From positions 66,838,892 through 66,902,891 of the forward strand of contig NC_091119.1 of the NCBI RefSeq assembly GCF_040183065.1: a stretch of 64,000 nucleotides of DNA, in the 5' to 3' direction. Positions within the stretch are counted from its first letter, which is position 1. Every line of letters starts with the position of its first letter. Under the pieces are notes generated by a model. The model was not told the origin of the DNA, did no database searches, and was given only the letters and a program-made list of their open reading frames with translations. Source of the stretch: Periplaneta americana. Taxonomy: Eukaryota > Arthropoda > Insecta > Blattodea > Blattidae. Below, piece after piece: positions 22,002 through 32,203 of the stretch. Both the position numbers and the translations under genes were made by a program.

Positions 22002-22790
22002 GTGTGCCGGTCTCCGTAATCGTTTCTCTCCTACGTTTAGTCGAGGTAGAGAGAGGAAACGGAAGTGACGGGACAAGATGGCCGAAGCGTAAAGGGGAAT
22101 GAGGTATCGATGTTAGGCCCCACATTGGGTGCCAATTGTCGTACGCCGGTTACCGTGGTCGTTCCTCTCCGACGTGTAGTCGAGGTGGAGAGAGGGAAAA
22201 CGGGAGAGACGGGACAAGAGGGCTGAAGCTTGTTTTTAGGGAGGTGATGATGATCCATGATGCTGTGTTGTGTTCCGGTCTTCGTTTACATCCTGCGGCT
22301 GACGGTGATCACAAGTGGAGAGAGGAGAAACGGGAGTGACTGACAAGTTGTGTCGAAGCTTGTGGGAGGGGAGAATGATGCGACGATATAGAAAGAAAAT
22401 ACTCTGTTACAGATATAGATGTTTATTTAAACAATTAGCGTACTTCTCTAGTTCGTTAGCAGGGGAAACGGGAGTGCCTTTGAGTAAATTTAGAATATTG
22501 AAAGTATGGTCCTCTGACTCTGACTGAAGTTAACTCGAAGCTGTGCTGATGTCAGTACTGACGATATATTATGAGAGGGGTAACAGGAGTGCCTGGGGAG
22601 AACTCAAGACAAGACAAGGAGAGAGTAGCTGTGGGGCTGGTAGGAAGTGAACGGGACGGCAACGTAGAAAAGAGAGAGAGAGAGAACAAGAGTACTTGGG
22701 GATGGTGGAAACGAGAGTAGCCTGAAGTTTCACGATGTGGGGGGGGGGGAGTAGAGCGAAAGAGATGGAACTGGGTTCGAGCACAGTCTA
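22002..22790 (-). mobile_element. Probable LTR-retroelement fossil (partial LTR and primer-binding region)
   Basis: On the minus strand, a TGGCACCCAATGTGGGGC motif at about 22115-22133 looks like the primer-binding site that follows a 5' LTR. That would put LTR sequence to the right. Three related blocks of about 100 bp start near 22002, 22134 and 22267 and share GGAGAGAGG, GAAACGG and GACAAG words. No gag or pol remnant was recognised. It is a broken, partial copy, and the family (Gypsy or BEL/Pao) is not resolved. Confidence 0.35.
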
Positions 22791-22797
22791 ATATATA

Positions 22798-22947
22798 CAG
22801 TCACGAAGCTTGAGTTGTGACGGTGCTAGGAACAATAGACTGTGCCGGTACTATTTTGCATTGTCTGTAATGAGGCGATATTAGCGATCTTAGTGGTTAG
22901 CAACTATCTAGGGATGCATATTTACTACGTATTGAGCTTCGTGACTG
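22798..22947. mobile_element. TA-flanked MITE, 150 bp (copy 1)
   Basis: The inverted ends are CAGTCACGAAGCTTGAG and CAGTCACGAAGCTCAATA, with TA outside each. A second copy of exactly 150 bp lies at 48698-48847 in the opposite orientation. Homology may extend outside the TA, since CACAGTCTA precedes both copies. Confidence 0.8.
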
Positions 22948-23084
22948 TATATTACACAGTGAGGATCACATCAGAACAGTTCCTGAACAGCAAATAATGC
23001 CGTCTTGTCAGTGTTGCCAACTGTTACCAGTTATCACACGATCCTACGTACTAAATGACTTATTTACTTACCGTACTTTATGTT

Positions 23085-24140
23085 GGAAGGTTATTCTAAA
23101 TAATTCAATAAAAGCCACGTTTGCATAACCACAGGAAATCATAATTCAAGTCACACAGATTTTGTGTGCACTCATTGTTAGCCCACTTAAAATATGTGGA
23201 TATAAAGCGAAAAATTGAGCCGGTGGCTGGTGCAGTTCCTGAGTATCTCAGTCGGTAGAGCGTTGGCGCCAGTGTTGCCATATTTAGCGATAAGTCGCTA
23301 AATCTAGGGAATTTCGAATCAGTCTCTGCGACAAATTTTGTAAAATACGATTAGCGACTTTTCTGCAGATTTTTATATTTTTCACTTTTTTCTTTCTTTT
23401 AAGTTAAAACATTCATCTGAAGTCATGCATTTCTTAGTTTTAGAAGAGGCATGGGTGCATGTTGAGTAGTCTAATGATTCATGCGTGAAAGCCCCGATCT
23501 CATATATTTGTGATCAGTGATCAGGGGTGAAAGATGCTGATTCAATTATTCTCACGGGATAGGTCTCTCTCTCAATGCTACTGTTCGAACACCCATAAAC
23601 GGTGGCAACTTTGATTGACACGTAACGAGTCGCGAAATGCAGCTAATGTAATCTTATAGTTCTTCCACGCAACGGAGAGATTTTCCACTCCGAACCGACC
23701 CGAGGCAATTGAGTTTTGGAATTTTATGCTGACTGTTCGTGTGAAGCAAATGAGACTGTAGTTTTTGCTGGTTTTAATATATTTAATATATATATTTAGA
23801 AAGTTTTACAATTTGCCAGAAAGTGTAGTGTCAATGATTGGATCAAGTGCAGTGTATTCACAATCAGCTGTTCCCACCTCAACATCACAGCCGTCAACAA
23901 CACAACCAGACTCCGCAAAAGAGAGTGACCACGAGGAAAATATATTTTTCTTCGCATATGTATGTTTTTCTTATTTTTATTTACTTATATTTATTATTAA
24001 TTTTTAGCGACATTTCTGGAGATCTTTTAAACAAACTTTGGAGAGATTTAGCTACTTTTTGATGAAAAGTTAGCAACATTGTAGGGTGACATGTTGACAA
24101 CAGTGGTTGGCGCGCTCAGCCAAAGACTCCGGGTTTGAAA
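23085..24140 (+). repeat. Dimeric tRNA-type SINE, split by a hAT element
   Basis: 23085-23215 matches the end of the first unit of the SINE dimer at 26955-27410 (CAAGTCACACAGA, TTAGCCCACT, GTGGATATAA). 23230-23269 is the start of a tRNA-like head (GTATCTCAGTCGGTAGAGCG). The head resumes at 24114 after the hAT insertion and fades after GACTCCGGGTTTGAAA. Confidence 0.7.
23270..24105. mobile_element. hAT element, non-autonomous, 836 bp
   Basis: A perfect 8-bp duplication, GTTGGCGC, lies at 23262-23269 and 24106-24113. The ends CAGTGTTGCCA and CACTGTTGTCA are hAT-style inverted repeats. Subterminal TAGCGACTT and TTAGCGATAAGTCGCTAAAT words recur at both sides. A short frame at 23765-24007 has no transposase motif. 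It is inserted in a SINE head. Confidence 0.9.
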
Positions 24141-24350
24141 ATAACCTGTTTATGTATTCGATATCCCGTAATATTTAAGTACAAAAATGCACTTCAAATC
24201 TGAGTTCAGATTCATAGTGGAGAAAATGCATTTTGAATCAACGCTCTTCAAATCAACTTCAAAACTTATCAATTCCTGAGGTTAACAAGGTAACACGGAC
24301 CAATCTTTAAAGATAATATCCGGCATTTCCGGGGCGTGTTTTTTGTCAGC

Positions 24351-25496
24351 CCAGTCACTTTATGGTGACAGCTCGTCGACGCGAGAGAGGAGAAGATTCG
24401 ACTGTGCGAGGGAGACCGATCCGAGACGGAGCGAGCGTCACTGTGTTCACTTCATACTTCGGAACAATAGTCACTAATAAACACTAAAGAAGTAAACTAA
24501 TGTGGAAATACAATGAGCAGCAATCGAATCACTATATTTAACAGTTAATCACTAATTAACAATGAAATATACTTATGCTGAAATACCGATAATGTTCATA
24601 AGTACTTCACTGTTACCTTTCCCATCATCATCATCATCATCATCATCATCACCCATGTAAATGATGGGGCGGCCTTCTTCTCTGTACTTCTTTATTTTCC
24701 TCAAATACTGCAAACTTCTGGCCCTAATACTGTGATGCTCCACCGGAATTTGGCGACTATTTTATGCTTTTTTATCCAATGAAATCCTAATTTTGAAATA
24801 ATTTTCCTCAAAGTTGAGATACCTCCCTGAAAGTCGATAATCTTTCAATTTCAATAATATATTTTTTTAAGTGTGGGCCGCTGTTTCTGTGAAATATAGA
24901 ACTCATGCTATGGTTCGTCTTATGACAGCTTCATTAAAGTTGTCCACAGCTGATTTTGGCGCCGATCGATATCTTTCTTTACTTGGAGCACTAATGGAAG
25001 CTGAATCCCAGGAATCAATGTCTTTAGTCTCCATTAGTATTTAGCTAACACTGCTCTCGGACACAGCTGTAACCTCTGCCACAAGTTTTCCAACATTTGT
25101 TACGTTTTTTCTTCCACGTTATCTTCACGAATTCTCGCGACTGCGAATGCAATACCCGACCTTACAGTTTGCTTCTAACAGGCAGTATTTTCACAAACAG
25201 AAAATAGCAGTGAATCTAGACAATAAATACTACGCACTAAACAATACAAAACAGAAGCACTACAACTATTTAAGTAGCTGAATGAAACGTACGTAACAAA
25301 CACACTAAATCGCAATACACAAGACAGTGGTGGTGTAGTATGTCCTTAGCGCGACTGTACGCCATCACTAACGCTCCCGAGATGTGACCGCTAACGCAGG
25401 CAGAGGAAGATTAAAATGAATACCCCTTCGAACAAATAGTGAACTCGCCCAAACCACTGCGTCGCCACGTCAGAGCTGTCACCATAAAGTAACTGG
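24351..25496 (-). mobile_element. DNA transposon relic with about 25-bp inverted ends
   Basis: The ends CCAGTCACTTTATGGTGACA and CCAGTTACTTTATGGTGACA are inverted. On the minus strand near 24890-25130, broken frames read KNVTNVGKLVAEVTAVSES and SAPKSAVDNFNEAVIRRT. They resemble the N-terminal helix-turn-helix region of IS630/Tc1-type insect transposases. The catalytic part is missing. The target duplication is not clear. A short (CAT)n run lies at 24626-24654. Confidence 0.65.
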
Positions 25497-25649
25497 CCTG
25501 TACTGTTTTTAGATTTTTGTTCTCCATCTGCAACAACTGTCATCTTTGTCACTTACTGTAGCTTGGGGTTGGAGTGCAAAACAGATTTGAGAACTGTGGA
25601 ATTTGAATAATTACACTTGTCAAAAATATATTTACTTATTTTAGAGTAT

Positions 25650-26290
25650 CCACCAGCCACTGAATGAATATTGCACACTTTTATTCACTGCTAATGTGGC
25701 GCTATAAACTAATTTTCAATACCTTTATCACAAGCACAATACATTTCAAATCTTTTTGTATCATATATAGAGTTATTACTACATTAACACATTTAGTATA
25801 TCACGAAACATGTAAAATGTAATTATTATGAAAGACGCAATTGCTTCTTCTTCGAATTGGTAGTATTAGTACGATCCACTTCCACTAGATGCAAACCGAC
25901 ACGATTGGCAGAGCCAGCAATACATGAAAACGAAATGATAATAAATGTGAGGTATGTTACTACAGGTGTGTAATATTATGTGACAGGTTAGGTTAGGTTT
26001 GATTAGGTGTGTAGTATTATGAGGAAGGTTGGGTTAGGTTTGATTAGGTGTGTAGTATTATTACTATGTTGGCAACACTGAAACTCACTGTTACCTTAAA
26101 GAAATATGGCGGTATTCTTCGTTCACGCACGACGATTTTCGTACATAAGTAAGGTACGTATTTAGGGCGGGTTGGGTGGGCTTAGAGCTCTCCCAGTGAT
26201 CACATCAATTTCTACTAATCAGTACTATAAATCCAAGGCATTTTCAAGGTATTATTTTATTTATTTATTAGTGGTTGGGACATAAAGATT
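25650..26290 (+). repeat. Dispersed repeat of about 640 bp (copy 1)
   Basis: It is closely related to 42872-43612, starting at AGAGTATCCACCAGCCACTG and ending near GTGGTTGGGACAT. It contains direct repeats built on GGTTAGGTTTGATTAGGTG, with GTGTAGTATTATG after each. It has no coding capacity and no clear target duplication, so the type is unknown. Confidence 0.7.
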
Positions 26291-26619
26291 CACCTTTATT
26301 TTTATGAAGTAAAATTGCGTTTTTATTAAAAATACGTAAAACTGGTAAAAACAGGTTCTAACATAAATTTAGGTATTTTTAGATACCATAAGTTTACTAA
26401 ATTTGGCCATATAAATCGTGTATATACTAATTTATTTTTATGTATATCATGAGGAACGGAAAAGGTTTTTACCTAAAATTCGAAGTCTGGTGACAAATTG
26501 AGAAACAAACGTTAATTTTAAGTGAGAATTGCTGATAGAAGTTGTACTGATGTAAGAAAAAGCTGTAATATCAGGTATACTTTACTATGGATTATTAACA
26601 TCTTGATAACCGACTGTAA

Positions 26620-26853
26620 AGGCTGGTTCACAATAAACAGGGAACGGAAACGACAACGAGAACAAGAACAGAAGTATTGTTAAAATAAATGTATTTAAAT
26701 GTGAGCATTCACAATTAACATTCATGTTTCCGTTCCCGGGCTCCGGTAAGCTTCTCGTTAATTGTGAATACTCACATTTAAATACATTTATTTTAACAAT
26801 ATTTCCATTCTTGTTGTAGTCGTTTCCGTTCCCGGTTTATTGTGGACCAGCCT
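26620..26853. mobile_element. Foldback PIF/Harbinger-type MITE, 234 bp
   Basis: Almost the whole element is an inverted repeat. AGGCTGGTTCACAATAAAC at the left pairs with AGGCTGGTCCACAATAAAC at the right, and the arms continue for about 100 bp. TAA flanks both ends (26617-26619 and 26854-26856). As RNA or single-stranded DNA it would form a long hairpin. Confidence 0.88.
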
Positions 26854-26954
26854 TAATGTTTTTAATGCACTCTGTAACTCATTTTGATATTTTTCAGATC
26901 CTGTTTGCTGCATGTTGACATAATATCTATTATTAATGGAGAAAAAGAAAATTG

Positions 26955-27410
26955 AGATGGTGTCGGGTGGAGTTCACGGGTATCTCAGTTGGTAGAGCCC
27001 TGGTACGTTCAACCAGAGGTCCCGGGATCGATACCCGGCCCCGGAACAATTTTCCCCTTGAAATTATTGAAGTCTGCTTCAGAGGGAGATTTAGTGATAA
27101 AATATACTTGCATAATATATACGTTACTATAGGTTCGTTAACAGAAAACCACAATCCAAGTCACACAGAGTTTTGCACTCACGTGGGCCTCTGGCGTCTT
27201 GTTAGCCCACTCGAGTTGTGTGGATATAAGAGGAAAAATGAGACGGTGTCGGGTGTAGTTCTGGGTAGCTCAGTTGATAGAGCTCTAGTACGTTCAACCA
27301 GAGGCCCCGGGATCGATACGGACCCGGAACAATTTTTCCCTTGAAATTATTCAAGTCTATTTCACAGAGAGCTTTGCTTGAAAAACTAGACTTGCAGAAA
27401 AAGAAGTTAT
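26955..27410 (+). repeat. Dimeric tRNA-derived SINE
   Basis: Two tRNA-like heads lie about 290 bp apart. The first, near 26980-27050, has GGTATCTCAGTTGGTAGAGC and GGGATCGATACCC. The second, near 27270-27330, has GGTAGCTCAGTTGATAGAGC and a damaged B box. Each is followed by CGGAACAATTTT and CTTGAAATTATT. The linker holds TTAGCCCACTCGAGTTGTG. Confidence 0.85.
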
Positions 27411-27617
27411 CAGAGTGTTGTATGTGCAGGAATATCCTTTAATTGAAGCACCTAGTATTTTTTAAACTGGATCTAGACAGTGAGCAAAGGCGCATCGGTT
27501 AGTGTGTTCCTCTTGTAGAAGAAAGACTGTGTAGTAATTTTAATTTAGGACATAAAATATTTGATCTATTTCATATAAATCAGCTAATAAAATTAGTGAC
27601 GAAGCACTTTTTGTTCT
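27411..27617. other. Unassigned DNA
   Basis: No feature was recognised between the SINE dimer and the LINE fragment. Confidence 0.35.
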
Positions 27618-27850
27618 CTAAAGTGAAATCATTGCTTTCAATTCAAACAAATAAAGGCATTTTTGGTGGGTTTCCATTAAGCCTAATACCAATCGCATGT
27701 TTAAGAATTTGTTATGAGTTATTCTGTTGGACCTGAATCCAATGCTGATACGATGAAAGATGAATAATATATATTCACACTGAGTCAAAATTTGATTCTT
27801 AAACAGTACAAGCAGAGTTTCTGGGTTAACACCCCATCTTCTTCCAGCTC
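27618..27850 (-). mobile_element. LINE fragment, RT thumb region
   Basis: An open minus-strand frame reads RRWGVNPETLLVLFKNQIL, followed by a MRLVLGLMETHQKC segment. It resembles the region after the RT palm in Jockey/I-type LINEs, where WG...LL.LY...IRS..dYG is followed by LR..LGA...TP. Conservation is weak. The MITE at 27853-28138 lies at its 5' edge. Confidence 0.45.
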
Positions 27851-27852
27851 TA

Positions 27853-28138
27853 TTCAGTTTCTGGAATCTGTAGAGTATAGGAACCGAAACAAGTTCTTTG
27901 CACAAGTGGTGAATGGAGGGAGCCTGTCCAATGACCGCTCTGGGGAAAAGTTTTTATTGAAATCGAGCGTCTAAAATGCCCCCCTACCTATCACCTTGTC
28001 ATGCGCATCTTACCCCTTAGCGGCCGTGACCTGATGCAGCCCGCAATACACTCACACACTGATAGGCTCCGCCCATTCGCTTTTCATAGGCTCCACCCAA
28101 ATGCGTCGATTTACTCCACAGATTTCAGAAACTGAGTG
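27853..28138. mobile_element. TA-flanked MITE, 286 bp
   Basis: The inverted ends share TCAGTTTCTG, AATCTGT and GAGTA. TA lies at 27851-27852 and 28139-28140. The interior is non-coding. Confidence 0.75.
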
Positions 28139-28140
28139 TA

Positions 28141-29045
28141 GATTTTTTTTTTATTGCTGAGTTAACTTTACAGATGTATCTGAATGCAAATGAGGACGTG
28201 ATACATTAAGAGGAATGTCTGGAGAATCAATAACACCTTTTAGTAAACTGAGAAAATCTGGAACACAGCAGACTACAAAATTGCCTGCCCCTTCCTTAAG
28301 GCATGGTTAAAAATGTTGATTATCAACTACAATGTGCAGTATGAACCTTAGTTAAAGCTTCTTAAAACTTCAGAGTAGTCAGTGATACTAGGAGCTATGT
28401 TTCTGGGAAAAATTTGTAGGACAGTGTTTTTATATATTGGAGTCTGTTTATTGATTTAGATACAAATTCTGCCATTTTGTCTCTAATATATTATTCTTTC
28501 TTTAATTGCTGATCTTCTTTTTGTTGCTGGACTTTAATTTGTATGTAAGTGTCAATTTGAATTCGTTTTAGAACGTCTTTTAATTTAAAGATGTTATATC
28601 ATTCACAACTGTTTGTCGTTCTTTCTGTCGTAGCTACGAATTCAAAGAATGTTTACCAGTGACTGAAATGACAGTTAGTTACGACTGCGAATTATGAAAA
28701 CAAGTTCGAAAAGCTATCACTACAACATCAAAACACGCCAGTATCGATATCATATCAACATAAAAGAGTAGGATTCGATACGACAGCTAGTTCATAAAAC
28801 TTTCTTCTACTCCCTCAAGACATCCTTCTTAGTGATACTGACGACTCTTCATAAATTTAACACAGAAAATCATTTTTATTCACATAATTCACAAAAATGT
28901 TTAATTAATTAATTTAAATTAATTAGAGGGGCCTTTAGAGCCAACCTCAACATGATATTCTACATGTGATATTCCATAATTTAACAGTGGTCTGTATAGC
29001 AAGTTTGCTGGTCGACCAAAATTAAACATAAAAAAAAAAACTTTC
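28141..29045. other. Unassigned AT-rich DNA
   Basis: I see no gene, tRNA-like segment or inverted-repeat pair here. Confidence 0.35.
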
Positions 29046-29049
29046 TTCT

Positions 29050-29730
29050 GCTAATTTTGCTATTTTGCAACTGAGAGATATACTAAACACCAAAATATTG
29101 ATTTCAATTTAGTACTCACTTGCTTATGCATGTCTCAGTTATGCCGTCTTCTTATGGGGTAACTCTACAAACGCTAATAGGGTATTTATTGCACAAAAAG
29201 AATTATACGATCCATTTTTAAATTAAAGAGCTTTGACTCCTGCAAACCTTATTTCAAACAATAGCTATAAAACTTTAACAGCTTTATCCATTTATATTTA
29301 CAAATGCCTAAGACAGAATGAGAATAAATACAATAAGAATTTAGATTATCATAATTATAATACACGAAATGCACATCTGGTTTCAATAAAATATCACAGA
29401 CTTATGAAATATGAAAAATCGCCTGCCTACACTGGCATTGTGTTCTTTTAATAAATTGCCATTGCAGATACAAACTTTACCTTATACAAAATTTAAAGTG
29501 AAAGTTAAAAAGATTTTAACTGATCAAACGTTTTATTCAGTAAAAAAATTCTTAAATCACAAATTATGATATATGCAATACTACTTGATTATAATATTTA
29601 TTTTAAATATATTTTAATTTGTAGTGTTTTTAAATTTTATTGTTTCTTATTATGCAATTGACGTGTACATCCATATATATGGTCATGTATAGGATAAAAA
29701 ATCAATCGATCGATCAATCAATCAATTAAT
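29050..29730 (+). mobile_element. LINE 3' end (CR1/Jockey-like) with (AATC)n tail
   Basis: Plus-strand frames read SYAVFLWGNSTNANRVF and IAQKRIIRSIF, then ALSIYIYKCLRQNENKYNKN, YHNYNTRNAHLVS and ACTGIVFFNKLP-like residues, ending FYSVKKFLNHKL. This is the standard C-terminal stretch of CR1/Jockey-like RT proteins. A 3' UTR and an ATCAATCGATCGATC tail follow. One or two frame breaks are visible near 29225. Confidence 0.7.
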
Positions 29731-30140
29731 TGTATATTTAGGCCTAACAATCTCTTTGATAAATATGTAACTTGTCTATACCTGCATAGTTCGGACCGAA
29801 TTAGTACTGTATATTTCAGGTGTGTATCTGATGGGCCCGAACTAGTATGCACCCATTCAGCTTGCACTTGGAAGAAACTTCGGAAAACACCAAACCAGTA
29901 TTCGAACCCACGTCGAAGTACAACCACGAAGAATGAGTGCCTCTTCTTATTCCGTAAGATCACGCCCACTGGCTCTTCATTTGTTTTACGTCCAAGGAAA
30001 GCCATACCAAGAAATTGTATCTTCCATCCTAACTGTAGCATAGTGACATACAAGTAGAAGATCAATATTATGTTTACATTTCTGTTGTTCAATATGCAAC
30101 AGTGAGGAGAATGGTTGAAATAAAAACAGAAAACCATGAT
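29731..30140. other. Downstream flank of peptide gene A
   Basis: It contains a possible degraded SINE around 29815-29910 with a CAGTATTCGAACCCACG B-box-like word. The 3' UTR and poly(A) signal of gene A lie just to the right. Confidence 0.4.
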
Positions 30141-30144
30141 TTTT

Positions 30145-30165
30145 ATAACATTTTATTTTTCAAAC
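30145..30165 (-). terminator. Poly(A) signal of peptide gene A
   Basis: TTTTATTTTTCAAACGA on the plus strand reads as AATAAAA on the minus strand, about 35 bp after the stop codon. The same 3' UTR sequence follows copy B. Confidence 0.75.
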
Positions 30166-30191
30166 GACTAGTGAACAAAAAAAATCCCACT

Positions 30192-31776
30192 CTAACCGTA
30201 GATGTAGGTACCATAAGCACCATAGCCGAGGGCGCCGTTGTAGGCGTAGGGGGTGCCGTAGTATCCTCCATAGTATCCGCCGTAGTAAGGGCTGATGATC
30301 TGTCCGGCGCTGAGGGCGACCAGCGCAGCCAGGACGACGAGAAGCTGCGGGAATAGAAATCAAATTCAGTTGCTTGCTCTGTGTCTGTGTAACATGTATA
30401 TGCTATATGTATAGGTCTGTCTACCTAGTGTATACAAGCTTGTACCTACGTGTTCGCTACTTACTACCTATTCATCCTGAATAATACATTAATATCATTC
30501 AACGACACTTTAAAATGCATCGAGTAGAGATAGACTGAGAGTTAATCGGAAGGACAAAAAAATCGAAATAGTCCAAGAACGGTCCTTGCGAGGTTCGCAT
30601 TTCAGAGATCCGAGCAAGGAATTCAAGTTTTCTTCCCCACTCTTACAACCAACCACAGACACGGGATCGGCCGCCAATGACTGAGCCTTATTTACCCCAG
30701 TCAGCCAATGACACCATCTCCATCCACCTACTCCTTCAGAGGCGTGAGTTACCAGCTTATTCCGTAAGGACTATAGGCCTACTCCCCTCGTGATATTTGT
30801 ACAGAATGTGGAGAGAATATTTTGTAGCATTTACGGGGCGACTTTAGCAGAGGGTTCAATGATACGGTTCTTTAAATGTCCCTCATTCTTAATTTTCTCT
30901 TCATACCAAGCTCTTTATGTACCCCAAAAGAAAAAAGCAAGAGGTGTTATATCTGGAGACATGGACGGCCATTTTACTGGTCGACGCCGACCAATCCAAT
31001 GTCCAGGGAACTGTTCTTCCATTTCTGTGACTTAACCTACCAGAATGAAGAATGACATCAATTCTTCTCTCTTTCGATAATGCCATCACGAAAAATCAAG
31101 AAATTTGTTATAGGAAAGCTTCAAATATTCACAATGCATTGAAACTGTCACAGCTCAACCAAACAGTAAAGCAGGAAAAATTAATTACCAGAATTGCATA
31201 AAAATACCTTTTAGCCAAAGCCTCCTTAGCACTGTACCATGTTACAAAATAACTGTAGATGCAGTACCGGTAACTAATGTTTGTGTCATTATGACAGTTA
31301 TCTTTAAATAACTTGAAAACAATTAGAGACATCTCAAAACGGATTGTACCATTGACTTTTTCAGAAACTTTCACATGATTTTGAGTACCTACATGATCCC
31401 CTCTCCATTAAAATTTCAAAGTTGCATCCAAAATGGCGGCTTTTGAGATAGCTTGGGGCTATAATCGAATGTATCATTGATAGAGCATTTGGTCTTAGAA
31501 ATACTGGTAACACCTATAGTATTCGAAAATCAAGCATATGGAAGATATTTATGTGTTTCCAGACTTTTGATTCACTCTGTACTGAATAGTACCCAATTTC
31601 GGTAGTACCTATACCAAACATACGGCTCTGGTACTAAACGACGCCGCAACTCTACTATTTACAGATATCTATAATATGAAATTGTGTTTTGAAAGGATAT
31701 GAAGTATGGCAAATATCAATCAGTTACGATTTTTATACACTGCGATCGCTGTACTCGTACTCACCAGCTTGTACAT
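30192..31776 (-). CDS. Secreted Tyr/Gly-rich peptide, copy A (two exons)
   Basis: Coding exons are 31765-31776 (ATGTACAAGCTG) and 30192-30344, joined in phase 0. The intron (30345-31764) has donor GTGAGT and acceptor TTCCCGCAG. The product is 54 residues: a signal peptide MYKLLLVVLAALVALSAG, then a mature part of about 36 residues starting QIISPYYGGYYGGYYGTP and ending GYGAYGTYIYG. Small YG-rich secreted peptides of insects include cuticle components and the Nplp4-type precursors of flies. The similar start and composition suggest that group, but the role is unproven. Exon 2 differs from copy B by 4 of 153 bases. A poly(A) signal AATAAA (reverse complement near 30150) and a TATA box upstream support an active gene. 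The first exon is too short to be found by ORF scanning. Confidence 0.88.
30780..31581 (-). mobile_element. mariner-like relic in the intron of peptide gene A
   Basis: The right end is a terminal repeat, read on the minus strand as CAGAGTGAATCAAAAGTCTG and then GAAACACA, next to TA. At 30820-31060 minus-strand frames show a DDE transposase C-terminus in shifted frames (QFPGHWIGRRRPVKWPSMSP, then DITPLAFFFWG). The left end was not found. It lies in the same direction as the host gene. Confidence 0.6.
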
Positions 31777-31850
31777 GTTGGAATGATGTGATTAAGTTGA
31801 GTAACCTAACAACAATGTTCTTCCACTGTCCCACCGCGCCTTATATACGA
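31777..31850 (-). promoter_or_regulatory. Core promoter of peptide gene A
   Basis: TATATAAG on the minus strand (31840-31847) lies 64 bp before the ATG. This spacing is nearly the same as in copy B (69 bp) and fits a TATA-driven promoter with a short 5' UTR. Confidence 0.75.
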
Positions 31851-32203
31851 GTACAATTTAGGCAACACAAATGCTGCGTCCTTGAAGACTCGTCAGCTAC
31901 GCCCTGCGAGCTTGTCCAAACTGAGCCACAACCAGGAAGTGCTACACTCCAACCTGTTCGCAGTGATTTAATGAGGTGTACTTCATTACGCGATTACGTA
32001 GAGATATGGTTTTCCGAACAATTTTGAACAAAGCCCGCTTAACTAACTCAAGGATAGGATATCTGCCTACAAAAAGTTGTTACTAATGATCGCGTACCAC
32101 AACTTAAAATTTTCCGTTTATAAATAGACTGTGCGTACATGTTAAAGATTACGTATAGGGTGTGTCAGTGATTCTTTGCAATAATATTTTCATTTTTATA
32201 ATA
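31851..32203. other. Upstream flank of peptide gene A
   Basis: A frame from 31689 to 32027 on the plus strand runs antisense over the promoter and has no recognisable content. No other feature was seen. Confidence 0.4.

Noticed and set aside
26000-26080. Telomere repeat (TTAGG)n
   Set aside because: Only irregular GGTTAGG words within a dispersed repeat; no uniform array.
30160-30363. Open frame rich in Arg/Pro on the minus strand, with a twin at 51732-51986 on the plus strand
   Set aside because: Both are shifted frames over exon 2 of the YG-rich peptide genes. The real frame has a signal peptide, matching splice sites and a stop.
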